The notes under the pieces are model-generated. The model was given only the letters and a program-made list of their open reading frames with translations, did no database searches and was not told the origin of the DNA. A program made the translations under genes and the position numbers. Shown here piece by piece: positions 26,701 to 41,240 of a DNA stretch of 64,000 nt. The stretch is from Palaemon carinicauda (Eukaryota > Arthropoda > Malacostraca > Decapoda > Palaemonidae): assembly GCF_036898095.1 (NCBI RefSeq), contig NC_090725.1:207929204-207993203 (forward strand). The letters are read 5' to 3'. How positions within the stretch are numbered: position 1 is the stretch's first letter; each line of letters starts with the position of its first letter.

Positions 26701-29700
26701 GATGGAACCTCACCATCGTGTTGAGGTAAGAATGGAACCTTACCATCATTTCGACCTAAGGAGAAGGGCACACCATCATTTTGAGCTAAGAATGAGACCT
26801 CTCCATCTTTTTGAGCTAAGGATGGAACCTCACCATCGTGTTGAGGTAAGAATGGAACCTTACCATCATTTTGACCTAAGGAGAAAGGCACACCATCATT
26901 TTGAGCTAAGAATGGGGCCTCTCCATCTTTTTGAGCTAAGGATGGAACCTCACCATCGTGTTGAGGTAAGAATGGAACCATACCATCATTTTGACCTAAG
27001 GAGAAGGGCACACCATCATTTTGAGCTAAGAATGGGACCTCTCCATCTTTTTGAGCTAAGGATGGAACCTCACCATCGTGTTGAGGTAAGAATGGAACCT
27101 TACCATCATTTTGACCTAAGGAGAAGGGCACACTATCATTTTGAGCTAAGAATGGGACCTTTCCATCTTTTTGAGCTAAGGATGGAACCTCACCATCGTG
27201 TTGAGGTAAAAATGGAACCTTACCATCATTTTGACCTAAGGAGAAGGGCACACTATCATTTTGAGCTAAGAATGGGACCTCTCCATCTTTTTGAGCTAAG
27301 GATGGAACCTCACCATCGTGTTGAGGTAAGAATGGAACCTTACCATCATTTCGACCTAAGGAGAAGGGCACACCATCATTTTGAGCTAAGAATGGGACCT
27401 CTCCATCTTTTTGAGCTAAGGATGGAACCTCACCATCGTGTTGAGGTGAGAATGGAACCTTACCATTATTTTGACCTGAGGAGAAGGGCACACCATCATT
27501 TTGAGCTAAGAATGGGACCTCTCCATCTTTTTGAGCTAAGGATGGAACCTCACCATCGTGTTGAGGTGAGAATGGAACCTTACCATCATTTTGACCTAAG
27601 GAGAAGGGCACACCATCATTTTGAGCTAAGAATGGGACCTTTCCATCTTTTTGAGCTAAGGCTGGAACCTCACCATCGTGTTGAGGTAAGAATGGGACCT
27701 TACCATCATTTTGACCTAAGGAGGGGAGCTTACCATCCTTGTGAGCGAAGGATGGGAACACACCATCATTTTGAGCTAAGGATGGAACCTCACCATCATT
27801 TTGAGCTAAGAATGGGACCTTACCATCATTTTGATCTGAGGATGAAACCGTACCATCATTTTGAGCTAAGAATTTGACCTGATCATCATTTTAAGCATGG
27901 ATTGGGACCTTACCATCATTTTGACCTAAGGAGTGGAGCTCACGATCCTTGTGAGCGAAGGATGGAACCTCACCATCATTTTGATCTAAGGATGGAATTT
28001 CACCATCATTTTGAGCTAAGAATGGGATATTACCATCATTTTGACCTAAGGAGGGGAGCTCACCATCATTGTGAGCGAAGGATGGGACCACACCATAATT
28101 TTGAGGTAAGGATGGAACCTCACCATCATTTTGCGGTAAGGATAGGATCTCACCATCCTTTTGAGCAAAGGATTGGATCTCACTATTATTTTGAGCTAAG
28201 AATAGGACATCACCTTCTCTTTGAGATAAGAGTGGGACCTCACTATCTTTTTGAGCCAAGAATGGGACCTCACCATCATTTTGAGCTAAGGACGGAACCT
28301 CAGTGTCATTTTAAGTTAAGGATGGGATCTCACTATCATTTTGAGCTAAGAATGGGATCTCACCATTATTTTGAGCTAAGAATTGGACCTCACCATCATT
28401 TTGAGCTAGTTATGGGATCTCACCATCTTTTTGACCTAAGAATGGGGCCTCACCATCATTTTTAGGTAAGAATGGAACCTAAACATCACTTTGAGCTAAT
28501 GAGGGACCTCACCATCATTTTGAGCTATTGATGGGACTTCACCATCTTTTTGAGCTAAGGATGGGAGCTCATCATCATTTTGAGCTAAGGATGTGACCTC
28601 ACAATCTTTTTGAGCTAAGGATGGGACCTCACCATCATTTTGATCTAAGAATGGAACCTCATTATCATTTTAAATTAAGGATGGGACCTCACCATCATTT
28701 TGAGCTAAGAATGATATCTCACCATCATTTTGAGCAAATGATGGGACCTCACCCTCCTTTTGAACTATGAATGGGACCTCACCACCATTTAGAGCTAAGA
28801 ATGGGACCTCACCATCATTTTGAGCTCAGGATGGAACCTCACCCTAATTTTGAGCTAAGAATGGGACATCACCATCATTTTGAGCAAAGGAGGGGAGCTC
28901 ACCATCATTTTGAGCTAAGAATGGGACCTCACCATTTTCTTGAGCTAAGGATGGAATTTCACCATCATGTTAAGGTAAGAATGGGACCTTACCATCATTT
29001 TGACTTAAGCTAAGAATGGGACCTCACCATTTTCTTGAGATAAGGATGGAATTTCACCATCATTTTGAGCTAAGGATGGGACCTTACCATCATTTCAACC
29101 TAAGGAGGGAGCTCACCATCCTTGTGAGCTAAGGATGGAACTTCACCATCATTTTGAGCTAAGAATTGGACCTTACCATCATTTTGAGCTAAGAATGGGA
29201 CCTCACCATCTTTTTGAGCTAAGGATGGAACTTCACCATCATTTTGAGCTAAGGATGGGACCTTACCATCATTTCAACCTAAGGAGGGAGCTCACCATCC
29301 TTGTGAGCTAAGGATGGAACTTCACCATCATTTTGAGCTAAGAATGGGACCTTACCATCATTTTGACCAAAGGAGGGGAGCTCACCATCATTTTGAGCTA
29401 AGGATGGAACATCACCATCATTTTGAGGTAAGAATGGGATCTCACCATCGTTGTGAGCTAAGGATGAGATCTCACCATCGTTGTGAGCTAAGGATGAGAC
29501 CTCACTATTGTTGCGAGCTAAGGATGGAGCCTCATCATCCTTTTGAATTAAGGACGGGATCTCACCATCCTTTTGAGCTAAGGATGGATCCTCACCACTT
29601 TTGTAAGCTATGGCTGGGACCTCACCATCCTCTTAAACTAAGGATGGAGCCTCATCATCCTTGTGAGATAATGATAGGACCTCACCATCCTTGTGAGCTA

Positions 29701-30360
29701 AGGATGGGACATCACCATCATTATGAGTATAGGCCCTCACTATTGTTGTGAGCTTAGGTTGGAGCCTCGTCATTCTTGTGAGCTAAGAGTGGGACCTTAC
29801 CATCCTTTTGAACTAAGGATGGGACCTCACCATCTTTGTGAGCTAAGGATGGGACCTCACCATCCTTATGAGCTGAAGCTGAGACCTCACCATTGTTTTG
29901 AGCTAAGAATGGAGCCTCATCCTCCTTGTGAGCCAAGGATGGGACCTCACCATCCTTTTGAGCTAAGGATGGGACCTCACTATCCTTGTGAATTAAGGAT
30001 GGGACTTCACCATCCTTATGAACTAAGGATGGGACCTCACCATCCTTTAGAACTAAGGATGATATTTTACCATCCTTGAGAGCTAAGGATAATACTTCGC
30101 CATACTTTTGAGCTAAGGATGGGACCTGACCATCCTTGAGAGTTAAGGATGAAACTTCACCATCGTTGTGAGCCAAGGATGGAGCTTCATCATCCCTGTG
30201 AACTAAGGATGGAATCTCATCATCCTTTTAAGCTAAGGATTGGGCCTCCCCATCCTGGTGAACTAAGGATGGGACCTCATCATACTTGTGAGCGAAAGAG
30301 GGGGCCTCACCATCCATGTGAGCTTAAGATGCGACCTCACCATCCTTTTGGGCTAGGGAT
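23796..30360. repeat. SINE-derived 30-bp minisatellite, array 2
   Basis: About 218 units of 30 bp. Units at 23796-25980 are diverged monomers, 25981-27720 form 120-bp higher-order repeats, and 27721-29400 are again mixed monomers. From about 29430 to 30360 many units carry CCATCCTTGTGAGC and TAAGGATGGGACCTCA, the form closest to the single unit inside intact SINE copies (32320-32347). Long frames on both strands (plus 25952-27877, 641 codons; minus 26241-27761, 506 codons) have no start context, no domain and strict 10-residue periodicity. Confidence 0.97.
25981..27720. repeat. 120-bp higher-order repeat block in array 2 (about 14.5 copies)
   Basis: Four 30-bp subunits in fixed order recur with few changes: GATGGAACCTCACCATCGTG, TTGAGGTAAGAATGGAACC, TTGACCTAAGGAGAAGGGC and GAATGGGACCTCTCCATC. 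Copies differ at isolated sites (for example TTGACC versus TCGACC and GTGTTGAGG versus GTGTCGAGG), and neighbouring copies share variants, as expected from recent unequal exchange. Confidence 0.96.
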
Positions 30361-30518
30361 GTGGAGTTTTGGACAGCCTATAGGTCTACCTGCTGAGTCA
30401 TCTGCTGCCATTGTCTAGTCTTCCTTGGTCCTAGCTTGATTGAAGACCTTTTTGCAATGGGCAATGTTACTGTCCCTTGCCTCTGCCATTCATGATCATC
30501 CCTTAAAGCCTTCAAAAC
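30361..30518 (+). repeat. SINE body and 3' tail at the right edge of the minisatellite
   Basis: Directly after the last unit come GTGGAGTTTTGG, CAGCCTATAGGTCTACC, TGCTGAGTCATCTGCTGCC, CCTTGGTCCTAGCTTG and, after a small internal deletion, ACTGTCCCTTGCCTCTGCC, ATTCATGATC and a CTTAAAGCCTTCAAAAC tail. This is the body of the same SINE as 32143-32437, in the same order that follows the CATCCTTGTGAGCTAAGG unit there. The array therefore occupies the SINE interior. Confidence 0.92.
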
Positions 30519-31500
30519 AATTATAAACCAGTCAGCCTCAGATCGCACCAACCAGTTACGTACAAAAACGCAAATTAAATCCGAAATAACGTAGGAAAAT
30601 GAGATGTTCCCGAGTTTCACCGAAATTCATCCTGAAACCCCAATGTTTAGTCCACATTCTCTCTCCTTTTCACTTTTATCGCTTCTGAATTGTGATGAAA
30701 ATTACTGTAACTATTTGATAGTTACTAGCATATTGCTTTTTTAATCTCAAAACTGAAAAGATTAATGAAAAAAATCGAAAGATAGGGCTCCAAATGAAAT
30801 ATGATAAAATAAATAAGAAACATGAATAAATGAAAATCTCTTACTGTCGTACTATACTATTTTATATCCAGTCTGTCTTATGCAAACCAGAGCGATCTCA
30901 CTCAAGCTGCAAATATCACTCGCCATTCTCCAGCGACCGATATTACCCTTAGGAGGATATTTTGAGAGTTTCCTGAAAACACATTCCCATTTTGTGTATT
31001 CTTATTTCATCTTGACAGGAGTTCATAAGCTTCACAACATGGCATATACAAAAATTGATTTAAATACATTATAATTCTGTGTTAATAATGGTGAATCACG
31101 CAAGGCATTTTTTCCAGATAGTGTGAAAGAACTTGTACTGACTTTTTCAAAGTTGTTAGGTAATTAAGGCGTCCGAATATCATTCCCTCAAATAAGCTCA
31201 TGAAAATTTCTCCTCATCACCTTCCATCTACAGGTGATTCTCATAGTGGGTGAGCTATAATATATGATTCGGGGAGCATATTTGGTTGTTCTAAATTCTA
31301 GATTTTTATGTTCAGACCTCAAAACTATTCATAGTGATAGCACTTTAGATGAACTATTTTTGCGACATATAAGAATGCTTTAAGATGCCCAAAAATTTAT
31401 GGGCGAAATTTTCAAGGATTTGTATAGCAGAGATTGAGAGGATATATGTTGTCTCTGGATCAAAAGATTTAAAATCCACTTTACTATTCCTTAACTACGG
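30519..31500. other. Unassigned AT-rich sequence
   Basis: No gene, tandem repeat or element recognised. The short frames here lack motifs. Confidence 0.5.
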
Positions 31501-31555
31501 CACTGTCACTGTCCCTTGCCTCGGCCATCCATGAGCGGCCTTTAAATCTTTAAGC
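31501..31555 (+). repeat. 5'-truncated SINE fragment (3' end only)
   Basis: CACTGTCCCTTGCCTCGGCC, ATCCATGAGCGGCC and TTTAAATCTTTAA match the last 50-55 bases of the SINE family. 5' truncation is typical of incomplete target-primed reverse transcription. Confidence 0.85.
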
Positions 31556-32142
31556 TTTGCATAAGTAAATTTTGATTATGCTCAAGCAAGCCTATTTCAA
31601 AATAACTGTCTTTACCCTTTTATCTTTGGGAAACATCACAGGTCTTTGAAACTCGGATACTCTTCTTAGAGAGTAAGAGCATTTTCAGTGTCCTAATGCA
31701 ACGATTCCACTCTGTTCAAGAGCGAGACCTTTGCATTAGTATGTAGCGTGTTATTTATCGTACATCATTTCAGACAGTGATTGTGGCATAATTTCTGACA
31801 TGATCAATGTACAAATTCTATACCACTTCACCCATCTACGTCTATTATACACAAAACTTAGCCTTTAAGTTCAAAAATCGTTTGTGTAATTGTTACATAA
31901 GTGCTCCAAATATCAACATGATACAAGTTTTGAGAGTAACAATTTCACCCATTATGAATGCCAGTGTAAAGCCTTTTAACTGTAACCGTTATACTTCTAA
32001 TCTCAATCTATAAATCACTTCTCATCATAAATTACAGTTTGTCGGAAAGTTGCGGACCTACCAAAAACTTCTGAGTAAGCTATACTACACCTGGCCATAA
32101 TTCCTGCATGGTTTTTATTGAACTTCCATTTCAATCTTGTAT
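31556..32142. other. Unassigned AT-rich sequence
   Basis: No recognisable gene or element between two SINE copies. Confidence 0.5.
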
Positions 32143-32437
32143 TAAAGGTTTAACCGCCGTTCATGAATGGCAGAGGCAAAGGACAGTGACATTGTCTTAG
32201 CAAGCATATATTACATGATCAGCGCCCAAGCCCCCTCTCCATCCAAAATAGGACCAGGGAGGGTCAGGCAATGGTTGCTGATGACTCAGCAGATGGACCT
32301 CTAGGCTCCCCCAAAACCCCCAACCTTAGCTCACAAGGATGGTAAGGTTGCTGACAATAATGGCACTAACAAGTCTGAGCGGGAGTCGAACCCCCGACTG
32401 ACAAACACCAGACAGAGACGTTACCAATCAGGCCTAA
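32143..32437 (-). mobile_element. Near full-length tRNA-derived SINE
   Basis: Read on the minus strand, about 295 bp: a tRNA-related head with an A-box-like TTGGTAACGTC (about 32417-32427) and a perfect RNA polymerase III B box GGTTCGACTCC (32392-32382), then the single 30-bp unit CATCCTTGTGAGCTAAGG (about 32343-32322), a body with GGAGCCTAGAGGTCC and TGCTGAGTCATCAGCAACC, and the conserved 3' segment GTCACTGTCCTTTGCCTCTG followed by CCATTCATGAACGGCGG and a short TTAAACCTTTAAT tail. It encodes no protein and depends on LINE machinery in other genomes. This copy supplies the source form for the minisatellite at 21651-30360. Confidence 0.9.
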
Positions 32438-33985
<1,548 letters not shown>

Positions 33986-34070
33986 TCTTTCCTGTCACGC
34001 TATCAAACTGTTTCTTATAAAGTATTTTTGGGTTAATGATAACATATGTCCTTAGAAGCATTATAACATA

Positions 34071-34074
<4 letters not shown>

Positions 34075-34137
<63 letters not shown>
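34075..34137. repeat. (CT)n microsatellite
   Basis: About 31 uninterrupted CT units. Confidence 0.98.
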
Positions 34138-36120
<1,983 letters not shown>

Positions 36121-36389
36121 GCATATAATGTGTGTGCGAGAGATGGATATAGGGCAGGCCTTTGGGACAAATGTCCCGGGTTCCCACATTTAGGGGGTAC
36201 ATACATTTAGGGGCCCCCTACATTTAGCCTCCAACTCCAATACAGAAGTGAAAACCCAGAGTTATTATAGTTCTAAAACTACAAGTAAATTCAGTTTGAA
36301 CACTTATTCTATGCGTGGGAAAAGAATGCTTTCCTGACTCCCCTTCTTCTCAATGGTACAACTGTTGGATTAAAAACCCAACGCTCACA

Positions 36390-36735
36390 CTAAGCCTTAA
36401 AAAAAACCATGGTACATAAGCTATGGTACAACCCAAAACTAGAGAACAATGGTTTGATTCTGGAATGTCTTCTCAGGAGAGCTGTTTACCATAACTAAAG
36501 TCTCTTCTACCCTTACCACGAGGATACTAGCCCCTGAACAACTACAATGCAGTAGTTAACCCCTTGAGTGAAAATTAATAGTTTAGTTATCTCAATGTTG
36601 CCAGGTGTATGAAGACAGAGGAGGAGAATGTGGAAAGAATAGAATCATTTGGCCCTATTTGCTCTGTTTTGCTCAAGTTAGCGGGACAGGGGACAGTTTA
36701 CTGTTGGATCCTGTAGCTAGTCGTCAGCTATGGTT
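36390..36735 (+). repeat. Downstream part of the (ATT)-headed dispersed repeat family (probable)
   Basis: Landmarks such as ACTAGAGAACAATGGTTTGA, TCTCTTCTACCCTTACCA, GCAGTAGTTAACCCCTTG and CCAGGTGTATGAAGACAGAG fit, from recall, the continuation of the repeat whose head is seen at 19685-19965, with only the CCATGGT region overlapping between the two copies here. The assignment rests mainly on memory of decapod transcripts that carry both halves. No protein is encoded. Confidence 0.45.
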
Positions 36736-36978
36736 TTTTTTTTATTTTTTTTTATTTATTTTTTTTTTTTTTTTTTTGAAAACATGTCTTCTTTTCTGGT
36801 TCCTCAAAATGTTTCACCAAATTGAAGGATGTTTATAAACAAAGGAATTGCAGGTGCGTCCCTCAAAATTAATTTGACAGACACGTTAATCTACACATCT
36901 GCCCCCGATAAGGGCTACAGTGCAATTTTTTATGTACTGGATGGAATTGCAAATAATAATCTAGCAGAAAGAAAACGG

Positions 36979-37091
<113 letters not shown>

Positions 37092-37397
37092 AGGGATTTG
37101 ATGTTCAAGGATGAGCCTTATTTTATGGAAATTAAAAGGCTAATGTTAGAAGAAAAAAAATCTGCGTTAAACATTTTTACACAGCTTAGCAGTAAAGTTT
37201 ATAAAAACGTGAAAACTACAAATTCGATGTACTGTAAAATGTACAGCACTTGTTTCATACGCTCTCATACAATGTAACACTAATGCTTTTTAATCTCTCA
37301 CTCTCTCCGCACCGATAATAAACCAACCTGTTTATGCTTACCCTTGCATGTTTCAAATTGTTTTAATTTTTGTGACATTCTTATTTTCAGATGCTGG

Positions 37398-37405
37398 TAT
37401 ATAAG
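37398..37405 (+). promoter_or_regulatory. TATA box of the Gypsy-3 5' LTR
   Basis: TATATAAG lies in the LTR about 190 bp upstream of the gag start, followed at 37420-37425 by AATAAA, the usual polyadenylation signal position at the R/U5 side of Gypsy LTRs. The motif is seen directly. Activity in this old copy is doubtful. Confidence 0.6.
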
Positions 37406-37590
37406 CTTATTATCTAAAGAATAAACTTTACATGTATTCACCTCGCCTCTCTATTAGATCCTAACAGTTACATTGTCACATTGATGACCACTGGAGTGAC
37501 TACTCCACACTGCCTTTACACCCACCCATTCACACTACCATTCTTACGATACTGCTCACTGAACCTGACTCTTCGACACACGTCTTTTCA

Positions 37591-38182
37591 ATGAAACTGC
37601 CAGCCTTTGCCCGTGCCGAAGTTCAGTTTCGGATCAAGACTCTGACTCACCCAAGCAGCAGGGCAAACTATGTCCTCATGGAGATCCCAGAAGACACCTT
37701 CCCAGAAATTTCCAATTGGCTTTGCAAACAAGGGAATGCCCCAATAGAGTATGACACCCTCAAAAAAATACCTCCTGGAGCAGTATTCACCATTGCCATC
37801 TGCTCGTATAGCTAAGCTTATTAAGCTCTCTCAACAGTCGTTGAGGAACCAAAAGGCTTTGCTCGTCCTTAGGAAAATTACCAGTATCGTTTGCCTACAA
37901 CCTGCCGCAGACGGTTCTCCTCAGAAAGTTAACCTACTTCATGCCCATTGGGTACAATGCCTGCCCATACCTGACTGCCCCGCTATTCCCAATGTCAGTA
38001 CCTTGACCATGAAGGATCTGATGACCAAAGTCGATGCCTTTATGGACAACTACTCCGCCACCTTCAAGACCTCCATCAATGCCTCCACTCCTTATGAAGA
38101 GGACAACTATTCAACATTGACTGAAGCTGACATTAATGTGGTAAGACACAGACACCCACCATGTGACATGCCAGAGTGGTGA
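37591..38182 (+). pseudogene. Gypsy-3 gag, one frameshift
   Basis: The first part (37591-37815) reads MKLPAFARAEVQFRIKTLT, then IPEDTFPEISNWLCKQGNAP. After a frameshift near 37770 the rest (to 38182) reads KKYLLEQYSPLPSARIAKL, LRKITSIVCLQPAADGSP and TMKDLMTKVDAFMDNY. This is the capsid-like gag of the family at its best-preserved N-terminus, and the start at 37591 fits the position just downstream of the LTR. No zinc knuckle. It would have formed the particle shell. Confidence 0.85.
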
Positions 38183-38399
38183 TAAAGCCACCCACCACCC
38201 ACATAAGCACATAAGCCACTCCTTGCTCAAAACACAATAAACAGCCTCTCAAAGCCACATACTGATGCACATCAGCTGTGGTTCTGCTACTACCACTCCA
38301 GACTTGGGATGGCTGCAAAGGAATATACGAATGGTTATCAGTGCCAAAATATGCGCAAGTAAACCATTGCTTCTGGCGGTGGTTTCCCTTATCACTAAT

Positions 38400-38690
38400 C
38401 TTTTCTTTTTACATAATGCAGGTATGGGTGTCCGGTTTTTGATAGACACTGGTGGTTACCATTCTGTTCTACAGAAGCCACTCTCCAGAAAACGACATAG
38501 TCATTTTAAGCCTGCTGACATCTGCCTGATAACTGCCAACGGATCTGAGGTTCCCAGCCACGGGTACAATACACTCACACTAATGTTTTGGGAGCATAAA
38601 ATACCATTGGAAATTTCTCATTACGGACATGAAATTGCCACAGCTCAGTACAGATTTGCTTGCCCATTTCCACCTCCTGGTTGATGTGGG
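38400..38690 (+). pseudogene. Gypsy-3 aspartic protease with intact D-T-G
   Basis: MGVRFLIDTGGYHSVLQKP carries the catalytic Asp-Thr-Gly (Asp codon about 38444), followed by ICLITANGSEVPSHGYNT. The C-terminal I-L-G-A-D-F-type segment is frameshifted near 38640. Among the Gypsy copies here this is the only protease that keeps its catalytic triplet. Confidence 0.82.
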
Positions 38691-38939
38691 ACATCAATGA
38701 TTGCTCAACACAGACTTGTATCCATCAAAACCCCTTCAAAACGCCCTCTCTGACCTAGCACTTTATATCAGCGCACCAAGAAGGCCTAAGCCTACCTCCT
38801 CAAGTTGTACCCAGAAGTCTTACATCCGGAACTTTACCAAACACTCATGGTTCTCGCTAGAGTTTGCCAGATTTTAGTGCCTGTCCTCAGATTGTTTGGT
38901 AGCCACTAAAAAAATATTTGCCAAAATGGGAGAAATGGT

Positions 38940-39097
38940 ATCCTTAGCTCTAAAGGATGGTGAGGTTCCATTCTTAAGTCACAAGGATGATGAGGTCACA
39001 TCCTTAGCTCACAAGGATGATGAGGTCCCATCCTTAGCTCAAAAGGATGATGAGGCTCAATCCTTAGCTCACAGGGATGGTGAGGTCACATCCTCAA
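38940..39097 (+). repeat. Short 30-bp minisatellite (about 5-6 units) inserted in Gypsy-3
   Basis: Units such as CATCCTTAGCTCACAAGG, ATGATGAGGTCC and their variants are the reverse complement of the 21651-30360 minisatellite unit. They sit between GAGAAATGG and CCTCAAGCTCTTGGTC of the RT N-terminal region. The same RT region in Gypsy-1 and Gypsy-2 has no such repeat. The reading frame of the flanking element stays open through it (38896-39135), adding decapeptides like SLAHKDDEVP. Confidence 0.92.
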
Positions 39098-39640
39098 GCT
39101 CTTGGTCGTACCCAGAAAACATCGTCTTGAAATAAAAATGCTCCCTGCAATCTTCTGGGGATTATAGGCGTCTGAACATGCAGACAGAACCGGATTACTA
39201 CCCTCTTCCCACCTTTGCCGACATTACATCCTCATTGCGCAGAGCATAGGCGCTCTCCACTCCAAACCTCTTGAAGGGGTATTATCAGGCACCCATAAAC
39301 CGGAATAACATCATCAAGACACCCATCTCCACCCTCTTTGGTACTTACAAACTCAAATACTACTGCTTTGGCCACTTTTCATTGTCTCATGAATTGCATC
39401 TTAAGGGACCTTACCCTCTGTGTATGTTATGTGGAAGACATACTTGTGTTATCTTCTTCCAAAGAGTAACATCTCCATCACCTACGCATCATTCTTGACC
39501 GTCTAGAAAAAAACATCCTTGTAGTCCGGTACAAGTGTACCTTTGGCGCCAATGAAGTATCGTTCTTAAAGGGCGACACATCACTCCTGAAGAAGTCCAC
39601 CCCCTCCCTGAGAAGGTAGCAGTCATTCAGAACTTACCCA
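39098..39640 (+). pseudogene. Gypsy-3 RT remnant with YVED active-site box
   Basis: Recognisable pieces: LNMQTEPDYYPLPTFADI (about 39175), LKGYYQAPINRNNIIKTPI (39271-39327) and, in another frame, CVCYVEDILVLSSSKE (39419-39466), where the second position of the catalytic acidic pair motif YVDD reads E (codon 39434-39436). At least three frame changes occur between these pieces. Confidence 0.82.
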
Positions 39641-39775
39641 CGCCCTCGACCATCAAAGTACTGCAAGAATACTTGGGTATGATATAATATTATCACCATT
39701 TCCTGCCTGCCATCACCAAGAAACGGCCTTCTGCAATATAAAGAATGCCCTATCAACCACTGCTGCTCTCACTTT

Positions 39776-40350
39776 TCCCTTACCACATGCACCTCTCCTT
39801 CTCTCCACCAATGCCAGCGACATCGCTATTGGTGCAGTAATCGAGTAAGTGGTCAACGGCTCTCCCCGCCCATTGGCATTCTTAAGTAGAAAACTGTCCA
39901 AAGTTGAATGAAGCTACTCTACCTTCGTCTGCAAATTGCTGGTATTGCACTTGGCTATCCGTCACCTTTTTTATTTCTTGGAAGGTACGCCCTTTGTCAT
40001 TCCTACAGTCCACATGCCTCTGGTGCACGCCTTCACCCGACAGTCCGACGCCTATTCCGCCCATTAATACTGGCATCTCTCTGCCATGGCTGAATACAAT
40101 TGCCCCCTTCAACACGTCCCTGGGAAAAGGAATCCTGTTACCGATGCCTTGTCTAGAAACACATTGGCCGCCATTCACCTGGAATTGGATTACAATGCCT
40201 TGGCAAAAGCTGGAAGAAGAGATCCAGAGTACCAAGCATGTAGGACATCCTGCACATCCCTCCATTGCAAAATCGTCCTCCTCAAGGGCTCCAATGCCGC
40301 CATCTTATGTGATATCAATACTGGTAGATCTAGATCGTGGATACCTGCTC
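39776..40350 (+). pseudogene. Gypsy-3 RNase H and linker to integrase
   Basis: LLLSTNASDIAIGAVIE (about 39802), then a stop and SPRPLAFLSRKLSKVE, and later MAEYNCPLQHVPGKRNPVTD ending DALSRNTLAA (about 40086-40170). The first catalytic Asp region reads T-N-A-S instead of T-D-A-S. The frame 40086-40361 is the RNase H C-terminus plus the linker that leads to the integrase zinc region. Confidence 0.82.
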
Positions 40351-41240
40351 CCATGCTCTAACAGGTGTTTGATTTCATTCATGGCATTTCACATCACACA
40401 TGCTGATCTACTGACAGCTACTGAAGACGAACTTCATTTGGCACAGCATTACCAAGGATGCTAAGAATTTGGTCCACGTCTGTACATCATGCCAAACTTC
40501 CAAAGTACATTGACATACAGATTCAGGAGTGAAAACCTTTCCTTAACCTTAGCGTCATTTTGTCCGCATTCACGTAGGCATAGGACATCGTTACCTTTTT
40601 ACCGTCATTGACTGCTCCACTCGTTAGTCTGAAGCCATTCCCATGGAAACTTCAATGTCACCCTCATGAGCGTCTTCGTTACTCTCAGGATGGAGAGTGA
40701 GATTTGGTATCACTGAGCAAATTAGTTCTGACAAGGGTACCACTTTCACCTCTCAATTGTGAACACTATTAGCGAATCTCCTGGGCATCACCCTACATCA
40801 GACAACTGCCTACAACCCGGCTGCCAACAGAATTGCTGAACTTTTTCATTGCATCCTCAAAGCAGCATCTATATCCTGCAGCAAGGACTCTAACTGGTTT
40901 ACCCAGCTCCCTTGAGTCTTCCTGAGACTCAGGACTGCTCCTAAAGGCCCCCTGGATGTCTCAGCAGCTGAAATGGTGTATGGCTACCCGCTGGTCATCC
41001 CTACCAAATTTTTTTCATCTACAATCTCCTCCAGAAATCTCCAGCGCCTAAGTCACGTTGTGAGAAAATTTATTCCATGCCGCCAGACTTACAAGCCCCC
41101 AGCGAAGCAACGCATGCCGAAAGAACTCCACTCAGCAACACGTGTTTTTCTGCGCAACAACACTAGCAAGCTACCACTAATGAACCTTAATGCAAAGCAT
41201 TCTTAATTAACATTTATGGCAAAGAAGACTGGATCTCCAT
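40350..41240 (+). pseudogene. Gypsy-3 integrase remnant
   Basis: Pieces in several frames: VFDFIHGISHHTC (zinc-region His pair, about 40368), then frameshifted core, ANRIAELFHCILKAAS around the catalytic Glu (about 40828-40870) and the C-terminal segment EMVYGYPLVIPTKFFSS continuing through CRQTYKPPAKQ and HSATRVFLRNNTSK (40970-41206). The C-terminus is the best preserved part. Not functional. Confidence 0.82.

Noticed and set aside
25952..27877. Possible 641-residue His/Glu-rich repetitive protein on the plus strand and 506-residue Gln/Asp-rich repeat protein on the minus strand
   Set aside because: Both frames are explained by a stop-free 30-bp tandem unit. They have no start context, signal peptide or non-repeat domain, and other frames are open too, so I do not annotate a CDS.
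21651..30360. CRISPR-like array of regularly spaced 30-bp repeats
   Set aside because: The units are contiguous with no unique spacers, and the DNA is clearly eukaryotic.
32371..32437. A functional tRNA gene on the minus strand
   Set aside because: A and B boxes are present, but the cloverleaf cannot be closed as a normal acceptor stem and the sequence continues into SINE body. It is the SINE head.
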